Source: Branchiostoma floridae (lineage: Eukaryota; Chordata; Leptocardii; Amphioxiformes; Branchiostomatidae). From it: DNA of 64,000 nt. Made by a program: the position numbers and the translations under genes. The stretch is taken from contig NC_049997.1 of NCBI RefSeq assembly GCF_000003815.2, positions 9,447,060 to 9,511,059 on the forward strand. Direction: 5' to 3'. This document shows, piece by piece, positions 12,426-26,481 of this stretch (position 1 is the first letter of the stretch; each line of letters begins with the position of its first letter). A model generated the notes under the pieces. It was not told the DNA's origin. It was given only the letters and a program-made list of their open reading frames with translations, and did not search any database.

Positions 12426-15400
12426 TTTGCTGCGGAGTGTTTTAGGGGTTTGTGTATCTTAGCAACATGATGGACGACAACATTCAGCCACTGCTGTAAT
12501 AAATTGTAGCTGTGGATTGTATTCTGCTGTCTAAATCCTACGCATGTCTAGAGACCTGCATACAGACGGTTGAGCAAAACTTTTACATCTCTACATCCCA
12601 TTTCCAACGTTACAAAAAAATCTTATAATCTAATGTGTGACACCACACACGACCTGTTCCACTGTGGACTTCTGGCACGACGTCACTCCTAGCTTAGGGC
12701 GTTCCTAAGATCACCTGACTAACATATCTCTACCTGCCACATGTTCACCTGAGGGAACCTGCAGCCATGACGATAGTTACCAGACAGCTGACCTGTTCGA
12801 CAAGATGCCTATTATATTTCAGTGTCTGCAGGGGGAAGTTTCCAGTATAATTAGTAGATGCTGCTAGCATGACATTGGTACATGGTAAATGCAAGTCCTT
12901 GAAATCTCAGAACTTTGACTTCAGCGAGAGATTCGGATGGATAGAACAAGGACATGCAAACGTACAAGCCATTAACCGTTACAAATTTTGCGGAACACCT
13001 GACATTATCGTTTCTGTTAGTCGACCAATAATGTAAAAAAAATAGTGGTCATCTCCTTATATTGAAATACTCGTGTGTCATAATCATATGCAGCTAAAAG
13101 ACAGAGACGACAATAACAAATTTTTTCTTGTTTTCGATCCTGTCGTTAAAAGTGATTCATCTTTTTATCTTTATGAAATAAAATAAAAATGCACTATTGG
13201 TACAATAGGACAGCTTTAGGTAGGGGTAAAAATATGTGAACTTTGACATCGCTTTTAATAGCTTTCACATCAAAGGCGTGTCAAGCCAGGCACGAATTGC
13301 CCTCACAAGATCAGTGACAGCCAACTTTGACCTTGCTACACAGCATGCATACAAAGCGTTCTAATTAACATACGTTTGCATTCGCCTTTTCAAGTTCCAC
13401 TCACAAAACTATCAACACTATGTTGGTAAGAAATGGTACGCGCTATTCTATAATGTATTCATCACAAACACATTTTGATCAATTCTATGGTGAAAAAGGA
13501 AAGGACTTATTCGTTATTTTGTTACAAAAGACGTAATTACAGTGGTAGCGTGGGTTGCAACAGGTACGATGCACCCGAGGCCAGTCGGGGGGTTTCGTCA
13601 TGAAATATGTTTCATCAAACATAGTGAGACTAGATGGTGGCTTGTAATAAAGAAAAACTAGAGGTTAGCACGGCTATTAGTTATTACAGTGCAATGAATA
13701 TCAAATGTGAGAAGAAAGTACTAGTTGAAAGAATAGCAAACAGGGATCGCAGCGGTATACATAACTTCGGAATGGCGTTGCCACGCCCAGGTTCAACGTT
13801 GTGAGTCTAACTCTCTAACTCACACATAGAAAAGTACAGACCACTACACAGTAGTGTGGTAGGTTTCATCACATATCATCAATCTGTTTGCAATTTGCCT
13901 TGACTTTATGATTCAGTGCACACTGCATAGCTTCATTTAGCACACATTGCCTATGAACACAACGCCCAGTCGTGTGGAAAAGTATGCAAAGTCTTGCATC
14001 AAACAAACCAGAAATAGATCCTCTAAAGTACCATATGACCTGACAAAAACTGGAGCCGTAAAGTGCTTTACAATATTGCTTTAAAGTGCAACTAGCGACG
14101 GTGTTCTCACAAGGAAGTGACTTCAGAAATGAACCGTTGTTAAGAGTAGCTAACTTTTTACACTGTACACCATAGACGGTCAGTATGACTCTTTCTTCAA
14201 CAGTTATAAATGTTGGTTACATAAAGCAAAGAAAGAGGTATACTCTGCATTGTACAAAACCAAGACTACCCACCATTAGATAAACAAACGGACCGCATAC
14301 CTTAAGAAAGTACCCTTGAAGCCCGTTAGAAGCTGCCGAGAAGACGTTTCTTTTCGCTGGGGGGAAAACGCACCAAGTCCGGTGCCCGGATGTATCCCCG
14401 CTATTTTGCATGGCCCATTTGCAAGACAAATGAATAATGGAAGGATTTCAATAATGCCCGGTCCCGCCGACAGCGAGTCTTCTATTCTCTCCTCCACACA
14501 ATTGCATTTCTTAAGACGTTAACAGATCAGGCGTGCTCTTTGAGATGACGGATGGTGAAGATTGAGTGGATAAGCGCTTCTTGAAAAGGGTTGTTTACTT
14601 CACACCATTTTTTACTGGATCCGCCAAATGTCAAGTATACCCGGGGAGATCACAGTGCGCGTTTCAGAAAAAGAAGAACGGAAATGAACCACAAAAGAAT
14701 ATATTTTAGCCTTTTTTTTCCACACACATACAGAAAGAATAGTGAATGCATCAGTCAGTGTGACGTCAGAGAGATTTCAGAATCAAAACCGCGGACCCCC
14801 CTCCCCCTGAAAATGCTTGAAGATTTTCGATATTGATGCCTATAAGATTCGAACAGACAGTGTCCACAGCCAACAATACTTAGAGTTTTGATTTTCAAAC
14901 TTTATCAAGCCGAAACGAGTGTCCAAACTGAGTAGATTATGGTGTAAAATCATGAAGCCAAGCCAGTTTTGTTGTAGGCATCACATTGCCCTCAAAGATC
15001 ACACTGACACTTGCATGATGAGCGTTAAGGCCTGGCCATGACAGCTAGAACAGGACCTTGATGAATATTTCATAGCGTTATTTTCTGCCGTAATTGAAGC
15101 TTTGATATAACATATCCCGAATAACATCCCCTTGTCCTGAAGTACCCCTTCGAGCGCTGTTCTTTTGGGAGCAGTTTGTATCCAGCCGAGCAGAAGCATT
15201 CATTGCGTAAAATTAAAGCGAGGAGGTTCTAGCAAAAGTTCATTGTCATCGTCAAACAACTACATTCTTTACGCTAAACGTCAGCGACTTTGCTTTTCAA
15301 AAGACAGTGGTTGGACCTATCTAAGGTCATAAAAAAATGCATCAAAAGCTCTATTCAAGAATGTGTCTTGATGTTGAGGTAGAAAGAGTAACTAGTATCG

Positions 15401-17725
15401 ATTCCAAATTCAACAACGACAATTTTCGAAAACACATTTATGACTAGTATTTATCTAGAATTAACAATGACTACTATTAACAATGTAACATGTGTTGTTT
15501 TTTTTACTTGTCTTTTTTACGATTTTTACGATTTCTCACCACTACATCTGCTTGGAGGTTACTTATTCGCATGCTCACCCGCAGTTGCCGTGCAGTGAAA
15601 TTGGGCGTGAAACGAGTTAAAATGTAAAATGGGCGTTCTGTAAAGTACACAGCAGTAGCTTCCGGCTCCGCACAGTCAAGACCACCGGAAAGCTCCTCAA
15701 ATGTTCATAAATTCACACGAAGCCATTCCCACTGGGGGACGCCATCTCTAAAAAGAAACTGATTGTTCACTGGGCCTTGTATTCTATCGTGGTGTACTAA
15801 GCGGCAAGAATTTCCATTGGAAGGGACAAAGAGTGTATAATGTACCATATCGTACCCGTACAGTGGGCGGCCCCACAGGGCCAGCGTCCCGCTCAAAGGT
15901 CAGATGAGTTTAAACTTGCAAATGCGGGAATAGCCGTTTCACTGTACATATTCCAGTGCGTATGTTTTCTAGCCTGGGTACCATCCTCTTTTGTAAGTGC
16001 TGACTCAATATTTTCGCTTGAAAGTGAACGAAACGATTGGGCAGTGGTTACTACGGAGGATGATACCAGGCTATACAAATATCAAAGTAAGAGGTATCGT
16101 TGACTTCTTCGTGTTGATAAAATGGAAGCTTACTCAACTTTCAGGACTGTAAAGTAACTAATTTTCCACAGTTCCATAAGCATCCCATAAGTTGGTTCAA
16201 AACGCCTTCAGAATTACAGAAAGTAGACCGACTAACACTAGTAGCAGCAAATGCCATGGAAGTGCGCCAAGAAAACGACATGCACGGTTCTTAACTCACC
16301 TTGTACAACAACCACACACAAGTCGCGGCGGTCCTTTCTCTCTTTTCTTCTTCCCACTTCTCTGACAAGTTGTGTTAAAAGCGCTACCCGTCACGGACAA
16401 GCAAGGTCTTCCCCTCAGCCGACTTCTCAACCTTTCCACAAGCCTCCCAAGAATCCCTCTCTGTTACAGCTACTTCGTACACTACTTGAATGTTATGAAG
16501 ACGCTGTGAGGCCCCGTACATCAGCCACCTCCCACTTAGACCCACCGGCGGAGCGTGCCCAACCAACCACTGCTAGAGGACGTGTTAGGGGTTTACGGAG
16601 CTACTGATTCCAAAACTAGTCGAGAGAGACTGATGTTGAACTGTTGTTACCTCTTTTCTTACCTTCCGAAAGTCTTGTCTATTTGGCATCTGTTTAATTT
16701 CAATGAAATTTTATATAAAAAAAAATAATAACAATATCGCTAAATCTGCAACTGCGTTTAATTGGAATTTGGAAAAAGAACATCGCTGAAGAATACCGGA
16801 CAAAATCACGGAAATGCATCACCATTCTAGTGAACCCTTTCATATCCCAACCTTTCACTACCAAATATAGTCAAACACAAGCAGAAGTATAGAATCGGTA
16901 CCAATTAATCCGAAGATTTCTTATCTCCACCAGTACCCACAATTCAGCTGAGATCAAAACAGACTGATACAAACATACCTAATCCTTTTCGATTGCTGAA
17001 GCAATGCAGTCTTGTCAGTGGTCATTTAGTTCATAGATTAAAGAGATTGCAATCCATGATACGGAGGAACGAAATGGCAAACCAAAATTAACAAGACTTT
17101 GCTGGAATCCAAGTGGTGTAGTTTAGATTACATATCCACACAAAAAGTTTGACGATTGCACCTCTGACTGTTGTGCACTGCGTCCGTTGGTTCAGCCTTT
17201 CCAAAAACGATGTCAACACGGAAAAATGTAAAGCAACTTCTTGACATGACGTTATGAGAGGAACAGACGACTTTTGTGAAGAGAGGACGCTGTCTCCATG
17301 GAAACGGCCCTGTACACTACAAGATATGTGAGAAAAGGTCAGGTCTTACTTCGCGTCTTTTTTTTGTCCCCGACATGTTTTTCAAACATACGGACAATAC
17401 CACTGTTAGGGACAAGGTTGGCTAATAATGTTTGATCCTTTCTTTGAAAAGCAGGACGACTTATGGACAGTTCTCACCAGGAAAATTTTATGAGATACTT
17501 GCTAATTCTACATGTAATTGGTACAATTCAAGAACTTAAACATGGCCAATGAATTTCCCACACTGTCTGCGTAGGTCCTGCTTGCAAACCATGAGAAACG
17601 CAAGTGAAACGTAAAGTAATGACTGCAATGATTTGAAATTTGGCGGATATTGATAAAAGGCTTCATACTATGAAGTTGTGCTTATTACTTCTGGGTTAGC
17701 CCGAGAACATATTAATCACCCCTCG

Positions 17726-17755
17726 TAGATAGATAGATAGATAGATAGATAGATG
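17726..17755 (+). repeat. Tetranucleotide microsatellite (TAGA)n
   Basis: About seven perfect copies of TAGA. Confidence 0.95.
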
Positions 17756-19548
17756 GTACAGTCTAATACTACACATATACGTTATATCACAACAATTTCA
17801 GTTACTACAATAATAGTGGACTACATTGTGTGGAATCTACGGTAGGTAATAAAGGGAACTATTACATGAGTCAGATTGAGCATTTCTGTACAACTAGCGA
17901 CATCATATTTGTCAAAAGTTATTTAGGAATAGTACAGTCTCTTTTGTGCATGACGTGATAGATGTATTGACTTAGGTGGATAGATATGGAGTCATGACAT
18001 GATAAAATAAAGTATATTGAAGGTGTCACCATCTGTGTGTGGTAGAGATATATTTGACTTACATGTGAATGATTGCATTAATATTTGTAAATATGCCTGG
18101 CTGCCTGAGACTAGATTCCAGATCTCGGGACGAGCCACGAGAAATAGCCACAGATTGAACGGTCATAAGTCCAGAACAAACCGATATAGCAACTCACCAA
18201 TTCCCTATATGAGCAGTCTGCTCAATGCATCCGGTCCATAATTCCAGCATTAGTCATTGTCATATCCATGTCACCAAAATAATACTCCCCTGCTATCAGA
18301 CAATCGTCCAAATGAAATTTCAACCTATGTATATATGTATATAATACTTATTCCTAGTAACATGGAATATTTGACTCTTTTTATTGTGTGTTTTTGAATG
18401 TAAATTGAATACAATTCAGCACTAGTGGTCCCACTGCAAATTTTCAATAAAGTCATCATCATCATATCTAGCCCAGCAGCAGCAGTGCACAGTCCGCCGC
18501 AGTAACCCGGATTACGGTGACGGTAACTCAGCAGTAATACATCATTAACGCCGCCCTTTGGACGGAATGTTCCACAAATAGCTTGTAATAGGATTTACTA
18601 CTAATACTCCTCATAGTCACAGACTAGATGATTGAGCCAATTGGGTTGAGCCCCCTGTAGCCGGATGAGGTCAGCCGAGAGTCTGAAATATGGAATGATC
18701 CGGAGAAGGTAAGGCACGTGGCTTCTACTGGCCATAAACCTGATATCTTAGTCACGAACTGTCCGACAGACTTTACCAATAAAGTAGAATCAGAGCCGTT
18801 ATTAGATACGAAATAGGATCAATGAGCATTTAAGTTCACGTTCATGATACACAGTACCGTTATCACGACTGTTGAGGGATATTTACATGGGCTCGAGGAT
18901 ATCGATATTTACGCACAGTCAAATAATTATTCTAATCAATCAATCGATCGACCGATCAATCAATCAATATGTTTATGTTATATGATGTACCACCGTCACC
19001 ATTTGTTCTAACTAGAGAACAAAGGAGACAGAAAACGTAGTCAAATGATATATTTCCCCATCCACCTAAAGGGAAAGAAATGTGGAGATGACAGTCCTTA
19101 CGTATACGGCACCGGGGATATGGATCGTAGAATTCGGCAAAAAAACATATCGGCAAATAATTTGCAAGGTGAACGAGTCAACGTCAAGTTTGACATTCCC
19201 CACCGGAGTTCAAAATCTTTGGTAGCAAAACTCCCAAACGATTTATTCCTCCTAATATTCATCGCTGTCAGTCTGGTAGAGACTAACGTCTGTCCCTGAT
19301 GTTATGGTTCATTTAACACGGTGGCAGAACTTCCGTACATGTTCGTGAGGTTCACCTGCTGACGTAAAGACATATACACATGCTTATGTCATCAAAGTAT
19401 CGAATGAACAAAGTGTCTATTTATAGGAGGGTGTCAAGTTCACAGTAACGATGGCAGTTTCAATAGATGTTTTTGGATCGCAGTTTACTTGTTATCCTTA
19501 CAATAGCACAGAAAATGAATGCAACAAAAATGGGATGGCCGACTACTC

Positions 19549-19617
19549 TCTCTTGGCAGCCACGGGCTGCATTGCAAAGAGCTAAATTAATAGAATAGGC
19601 GGGGCTAAATCGCAAGA
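19549..19617 (+). repeat. Dispersed repeat fragment (also at 36786-36852)
   Basis: The block GGCAGCCACGGGCTG followed by ATAGGCGGGGCTAAATCGCA recurs in the same order in the BTB gene intron at 36786-36852, where it is part of a longer element. This copy is a short truncated piece. Confidence 0.7.
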
Positions 19618-19652
19618 TGAGTACATATTGTTCCACAGACTGTCTTTATTTT

Positions 19653-19666
19653 GGGGGGGGGGGGGG
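19653..19666 (+). repeat. Run of 14 G
   Basis: Uninterrupted G homopolymer directly downstream of the dispersed-repeat fragment. Confidence 0.9.
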
Positions 19667-22600
19667 TATTCTTCATCCCAGTCAAATCTTAATCACATCC
19701 ACATCCACATCTTCCTCTTCTAACGTTTGTGGTCTATAATACACTTTTGAAAACATATCCTCCACCGAAGTATCAACAGCGAATGGTCGAAAGAGTCATT
19801 AAATATTAGTTAGCTTGTCAAGGTCGCTCCATGAGTGACTGGTAAGGGCAAACGGTACGTACCATCAATTAACGGTCCTGTTCTGTTGTGAGCTAAATCC
19901 CTCAGGATTAGTTCCTCTGGATCAATCGGCTTATCAATAATTCACAGCAGGTGATCTGCAGGTGTTTTCGACTGTTGGCATGTACTCACAAACTGATTTA
20001 GAACTATGATCTCTGAGTTGTGATTCATATATATGTATATTGTATTTTAAAACCTAGTGTACAAATGGTTTCATTGTTTCCCTTAATTGCTGAATACTTA
20101 TCAAGACGTATAAGTACGCATAAATACCCCCTAGTCCCTAACCTACAAATAATTACGACCAAATCACAAAAGATGTCGATATATAGATTTTTTATCACTT
20201 TTCATGTTCCATTGGATTTCGAACTTTTAGCCCTTCATTGCATGCATCGATATGTAACGAGACAGGCCTAGGGCTAGAGTAGTGATCTTATGCACTTAAC
20301 TATTTTCGTCAGGCGCGCACGCCATCGTTTCAAGGCGCTAAATCGCATTCGCTGTCCAGCATTTGTTAGATATAGGAGGGCATTAAATAAGACATGCCAT
20401 TTAATAGTCACACACGATCTAAATTCTTAACCAATATTGAGAAATACATCTGGACAATGCCTTCTTAAAATAGTGACTGTTTTCATTGTCTTCTGACATC
20501 AATAATGCAAATATTCGTGAGAAAGAACAAGTTTGAAAGCTGGGCAGGTAATCGTTTTTTTAGTGTCATGCTAATAGAGATGAAAACCAGAAGGCGCTGA
20601 AAATTTGTCCTTGGAAGAGGATTTATCCAGAAGTAATTGCTCTAACAGATCACGACATCCAGTGCAATGAATTGTGTATCTTCATTGCATATCGGGTGGA
20701 CGAATGATTCTGTATTAAAAGCATAATGACAATATAGAGATGACAACTTGTGGTGAAACCGTACTAGTAATTGTTCACTCTGTCCGCACACAAAATAATA
20801 TTTAGAAAAAGTCTGAAAGGATGTCGACACACCTTTCTTTGAGGCTAAGCACAGGTTGTTTAGGAAGAACCAGATACTCATTAGACTGAAATCAACTTCA
20901 AGCACAACTCTGGAACTCATTTATATTGCAAGTCTCTTGAGGGGCAGCCTTTATATGCGCGGCTTAAGTCACCAGACTTGCCCTTGATCCAAGAGAGTTA
21001 ACACAGCACAAGGTTCGTTACCGTGGCGAATGAGTTAACTCAATTGTAAAGAGGGTCCTGTTAAATGGGATCAAGGCAAATCGTCTCCCTCTGCGTTAAA
21101 CGGAATCCTTTGGTCGAGCAGTCTTTCTCACGCAACCCCGCTGTAAAACTCTTGTAGCGTCTGTAAAACTGATTAGGACTGTTCGTTCCGTGACACTAGG
21201 AATTGTTGCAGAGGCGCAACGATTTTGATCGGAACGAGCTACATATGTAAGGCTTGTGTTACATTGTATGCACTTGGAAATCCCATCTTCTATTATTTTG
21301 ATGTTTGGTTCATGTATGAGCATCGCGCTGCCTGCAGTCAAATAGACATGACATACGACATGTACCCTTCACCTTGACCTCAACGGTCGCCATTTTGATT
21401 GTGGTCAATACCCTTGTCTCTGATCATGCGCAGAATGCCCTGGGGCCCGGCTCAGCTTCCCCTGCTTTGCGCATGCCCTTTGTGACCTCTCTGTAAGCCT
21501 CGCCATTATCACAACGTCAAGTACATCCCAGTAAATCCGGCTGAACAGAAGCACTCTGTCAGGATGCCCTGATGAGTTCAAAGATGTCTTTTGACAGCGG
21601 AGAACACGGCAAACAAAGGCTTGACAAAGTATTTGTACTTCGTGGATTTGCCATACACACTTAGGCTACTTGGAATTTTGTGGTCTGGTACAGGCGATAG
21701 GTAATGCGTTTCTGTGATACAGAGTTGTCAGGACTGCGGCCCGGACAATCCGTTATTCAGCAACATGTAACTTTACACTAGCATTCCGATTCGGCATCTG
21801 ATTTGGAGCGTCTGATTCAGAAATCTGTACATAATTTCAATATTTGACCGCTATGTGTTGGCAATCTCTGATTGCCAGATTGAAGATTGATTTTGATTGG
21901 TGCTGTATCAAGATCATGACTGGAAGCTGACCTTGCAAAAGTCTTTGCACTTTTGCTGAGCCAGTCTTATTTAGCGTTATTTCGCTCCATACGGCGGTCC
22001 CTACCAATAACAGTAATACAATACATTGTAGTACTACAGCAACGTGGGGCTGCTTTGTAAGGAGAGTTATTGAAATGAACATTAAACCAACAAACAATGG
22101 CGGCGGCAAACATCGGGTTCAAAAGTCACAGTTTCCCGCATGGTGCAGAAAAGAACTCAGCTTATACATATGTCGGAATACCGGTTCGTTAGAACAACTC
22201 TGACTCCAATGTATTACCATACAATCACCAACTTTTTTTCTCGTGTAAAAAAAAAAAGATATTGAGCGCCTGCATTTATTTGGCCATGTATCATTCAGCA
22301 TTCAGCTGTCTTGGTATGAAAACGATAATCCTAGATAGATCCTTGTCTCGTAGTTCTTAGAGTGAAACTGTCACCATTGACAAAATCAAATATCAGTTAT
22401 GTCATGGAATATGTACACCTTTGTCTGTTTGTTGGGCTACACTCATTACTAAAGGTTAAAGCCGGGTACCCGGTCGGAATAGTCACTGTAACTAACTGCA
22501 CCACTATGTCGTACATTGAAACATACTAGTAGTTCAAAATGGAAAATGACGCAACTACAAGCAAACATTTAGCAGACAGATTACTAAACCACCCAAACAC

Positions 22601-25600
22601 TTCAAAACCCATTACATGTTTATCCGGGACAACAGACGTCCTTTTAGCAAACCCTGACTGAAACTGTACAATCCTACCTCACTTTTCCAGCCGATAGCTT
22701 GTTACTAAATCCGGATAGAAGCCAGGAAAGACCGCCCAGGTACCCTGTCGTGTGGCGATTTTACAACAGCGGCTTGCTACGTTTGTATCAGCACGTCCAG
22801 GTGTTAAATATTGACTCGTCTGAACGCGGTGCGCGGTTGTTCTAGCCGGGCGCGGTAAGACGCTTGGCGCCACTGAGCCGATTTGGTCTTTCACCTCAGG
22901 TGAGATAGCATTGACGGATGGAGTATGCAAATGAGGGAACGTATCGTTCGATGGGAGTGTACCATTGACCGGTGATGTTGCAGGGGGTGGTGTGATGCTT
23001 GATCTGATGTTTGTTTTTTAAATTATATGACGCATTCCAAGCGGGCAGTCTTCGTTTTGCATTGGGGTTTAGCTGAAGCAGTGATACACCAAGAGATATA
23101 TTTCCTTCGTACGTCTGTTACCTCAAAGTTTCCTGAATGTCTACATTTAATCATGCGTAGCTTTGCTTTTCTGAGGCCAGGAGATTGTGATAGAACCAGC
23201 TACCTCAACACTTTCAGGATCTAGGAAGGGTTGTCTCTCTATGATGCTGCAATACCTGAATATGCTGCAAGGAGGCATGTTTCTTCGGAACCGCAATAAC
23301 TATTAACTATTCACATACCAAAAGTTGTACACATCAATCAAAAGATAATGAGGTGTAGGTGCGAACACACAAACAAACACAATACCCCCGTTTGAGATCA
23401 ACCTCCATCCTGGAGGTAAAAACATACGACATTCTCAGCGTATCCCAGTTAAGGTCTACGCTTTCTGCGCAAGGCTTTAATTTGCGCGCATACTGTCAAG
23501 GCTTTAAAGCGAAGTACATGAGATGTGTTTATTGCCTTCAGCGCGCAATATGCATCAGCGTCACCTGTCAACCGTCATAACAGCGGGAAAAGGCCACCAA
23601 AAGCATATGTCATTGCTTTCTCGTCTCCAGGGTAATGTGTGCTGAAGGCCTCGTCCCCAGGGCACTACCCTGCCTGATGCAGTCCTGATTGCCTGGAGCG
23701 CACAAGGGCTCATCCCGAAAACACAATCAACTATGCAGCCTTGTGTGGTTTGTTATGGTTTGGGGACGTTGTATTTGAGTGTTGGCGTACCTAACCACTG
23801 TATCATGCATCTATAAATAGCTATGGGGGTTGAGAGTTGTCACTGTTGGATACACCTTGGTTGGACAAAAAAAAGACATTAGACCAAATGTTCTACAAGC
23901 CCGTCCTGAGTACTTGCAAGGAGATAAACTCCTTGGTACTTGGCAAGGGTCGTGGAATTCGGGAAAAAAGCATGAGAAGTCATTGGAAGATGGGAATTTC
24001 TAGTTAACATTTACCCTCCAATGAAATCCTGTGGTGGCCAAGCTCCATGGTACGTATTTTCCCCCTACGGCCATCGTAGCTAGTCGGGTAGCAACGCCAG
24101 ATATCGGACATTTATTTTCCTTCATCACAGCCAGTTCCTTCACCGTTTCTCTATGTGTTTTTATTCATAACTCCCCACACGTTCGCTCCCAGGGTTCATT
24201 TTATATTCATGGAAGCCAATGTGCAGCTTTCTGTTTACCTCTAGGAACTTAGACTCAAATCAGTCACTGTCTCATCAACATCTTCAGTCCTTTTCTTTCC
24301 CTGCAATCTGTATTTCTCACCTGTGGAGAAGATGCCACCCATTACAGGTGTGTCATTAATCACTACCTGTCCGTATGCATACCTCCTAGCTGCCGTACCG
24401 TTACGCGCTCCCCTGCTGAGACGCCATCAACTTATCTTTTATTTTATTCACATTTCTTTAATGAGCATCAGACAAAAAGCACATGGCTTATATAGGTCTT
24501 CTGCTCAAGGAAACATATGGAAAAGGAAACTAGTGAATACAACGCTGATATATAACCGTCACAGAGAAAAAAAACTAAGACGGTTATAACGGAGGAAACT
24601 GATAACTGAATTAAGATTACGGCAGTTATTGTCATAAATCTATCTCCAAGCAGATGTGGCAGTTGGGCTTGTTGTGGACGAATTTGACGTATTTTTGCTC
24701 GTGCGCGCTTCTTACAGATACCGTCCTTCAACATGTAAACACACCAATTTGATACGCTATAAACAACGCTCAAAAGCTACATACATCATCTTGGAGAATG
24801 GTCAAAAACCAACAGAAGCTAGTTCTATGGGGTTCTAAAACATGGCTGCCATAACAGTATCCTAACACAGTGATTCATAGTACCGGGAGTCCCAATGGGC
24901 GTATGCATAAATACCATGACAGGAAGGCCTCGGGTTACCTGCCTGACAGTCAGTTACCTGTTTGTTTGAAACACCTACGTTTCAAGGGATTAACCGCTGA
25001 CGCTGTGGAGGGGTGGACAGAATTGTACATGTCGGGACTGATCATTGTCAGGAGTTGTCATTGAGTGGGTGTAAAACATTGGCGCCATATTTGTACATTA
25101 CCTTTGTGAAAACGAGGGTATTGTTTTCGGTCTGTTTGCTTGTTTGTATTGGTGTGTGTCTGGTTGATTTGGTACATGTGTACTCTCCCAGCGGGTGAAG
25201 TACCTCAAAAGGCCACAAGGAGGCCAATGTTCCAACTTGGCCTTCGTCTTCCCAACTCTTACCCTCCTACCAAAAATCATCAACATCCATTGTCAGCATC
25301 TCGTGTTCTGCTGGTTACATCCGCATCCACTGTGTCTAAACCGAAAACACAACCTTCTGGCAAAGGTAATAGTTACGTAACGCTAAGCCCGTCAATACAC
25401 CCCACACATCAGGGCAATCTTCCCTGATCTGGTAATCCCTGAGGATTATATCTAACTTATTACCCCATCAATCTTTCATAACACCTCTAGGTCTTGTGAC
25501 ATCCACCAAATATTGATTTTTCTAGTTATATTCATCCGCCTCCCTGCGACAGAAATACGCCATATACTAGTATCTCTATCTGTGATGGGGAGATAGATGT

Positions 25601-25916
25601 CATGCAGAGTCAATAATTAAGTCGTAAAATCACATGTAGCGGCCTGTGAGGCAGGGTAGTGTAGATAATTGCTTACCGCTTGTCGTAACAAAGTACTAGT
25701 ATGTTGTTCTCAATGCCATGCTGGCGATGTTTTTTGCCAATTGAACAGCCCAGATAGAGCTGATTGCTGCAACAGACCACTAAAAACTTGACATATTCTG
25801 TGCTGCTGCTACAGATTTGCCTCCCCATTCGGTGCGCTTTGCTGTGGTATGCCACTTTTAGGTTAGGAGAGGTTTATACAATTACAAACTGTGAAAATTT
25901 TCATCAAGTCGGATAA

Positions 25917-25950
25917 TCCAAGGAGCTTTAGTTCATGAAAGCTCCTTGGA
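25917..25950. repeat. Perfect 13-bp hairpin containing AAGCTCCTTGG
   Basis: The arms TCCAAGGAGCTTT (25917-25929) and AAAGCTCCTTGGA (25938-25950) enclose an 8-base loop. The word AAGCTCCTTGG also occurs near 35529 inside another MITE and near 51775, so it is probably a dispersed repeat motif and not a unique regulatory hairpin. Confidence 0.75.
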
Positions 25951-25988
25951 CCACTGGATAACAAGGTTATCAATTCACTACGAACCTA

Positions 25989-26481
25989 TATACAGTCAAA
26001 CCTGCCCAAGACGACCACCCGGGGGACCGGAAAAAAGCGGTCGATTTGGACAGGTGGTCGCTGAGAAGAGTATCGACTCAAAGCATGCCCGATGTAAAGT
26101 ATAAATGGTTGCCGTTGTGTTTAATGGCAAATAGCAAGCACACTGCACGCACGCAAACAAGCGAGGTCTTTAATGTCAAATACAACACGCACACTGTAAA
26201 CTGTAAATTTAACCCCAAAATCCGACGCAAACTGGCCGATTTTGGCACAAAATCGCGCTAATTATCATCAAAAATCGATGAAAACCTCAATCTTGAAAAT
26301 GATGCGGTCGTTATAGGTCCCAATTTGGGCCGGTCGCGGTCGCGTTGGCCAGGTGGTCGTTGAGAAAAGGTCGCTTAATGCTTACGTCAATGGGAAAATA
26401 AATCGGGACCGAGAAAAAGCGGTCGAAATGGCCAGGTGGTCGCTGAGAAGAGGTGGTCACTCGGGCAGGTTTGACTGTATA
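25989..26481. mobile_element. MITE with TATACAGTCAAACCTGCCC termini
   Basis: The left end TATACAGTCAAACCTGCCC and the right end (26463-26481) are inverted copies, and GACCACC-type sequence continues both arms inward. The word AGGTGGTCG(C/T)TGAGAA recurs inside at about 26050, 26351 and 26435, so the element has internal subrepeats. TA at each edge is compatible with a TA target duplication as in mariner/Tc1-like elements, but the family assignment is inference. No transposase is encoded. Confidence 0.8.

Larger units (their letters stand above)
9979..17725. other. Intergenic DNA without a recognised gene
   Basis: About 7.7 kb without a recognisable exon. It holds a hairpin at 11528-11614 and G-runs near 11432-11441 and 12412-12425. 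The frame at 16251-16607 is Ser/Thr/Pro-rich low-complexity sequence with no domain. Confidence 0.5.
17756..25916. other. Intergenic DNA without a recognised gene
   Basis: About 8 kb with no identifiable exon. It contains a dispersed-repeat fragment at 19549-19617 and a G-run at 19653-19666. The minus-strand frame at 21837-22109 begins with a hydrophobic stretch but matches no family I recognise and lacks supporting splice sites. Confidence 0.5.

Noticed and set aside
14835-14920. Possible tRNA (B-box-like TTCGAATC on the minus strand at about 14847)
   Set aside because: No matching A box, acceptor stem or anticodon arm could be folded at the right spacing.
16251-16607. 118-codon Ser/Thr/Pro-rich frame
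   Set aside because: Low-complexity translation, no splice or promoter support.
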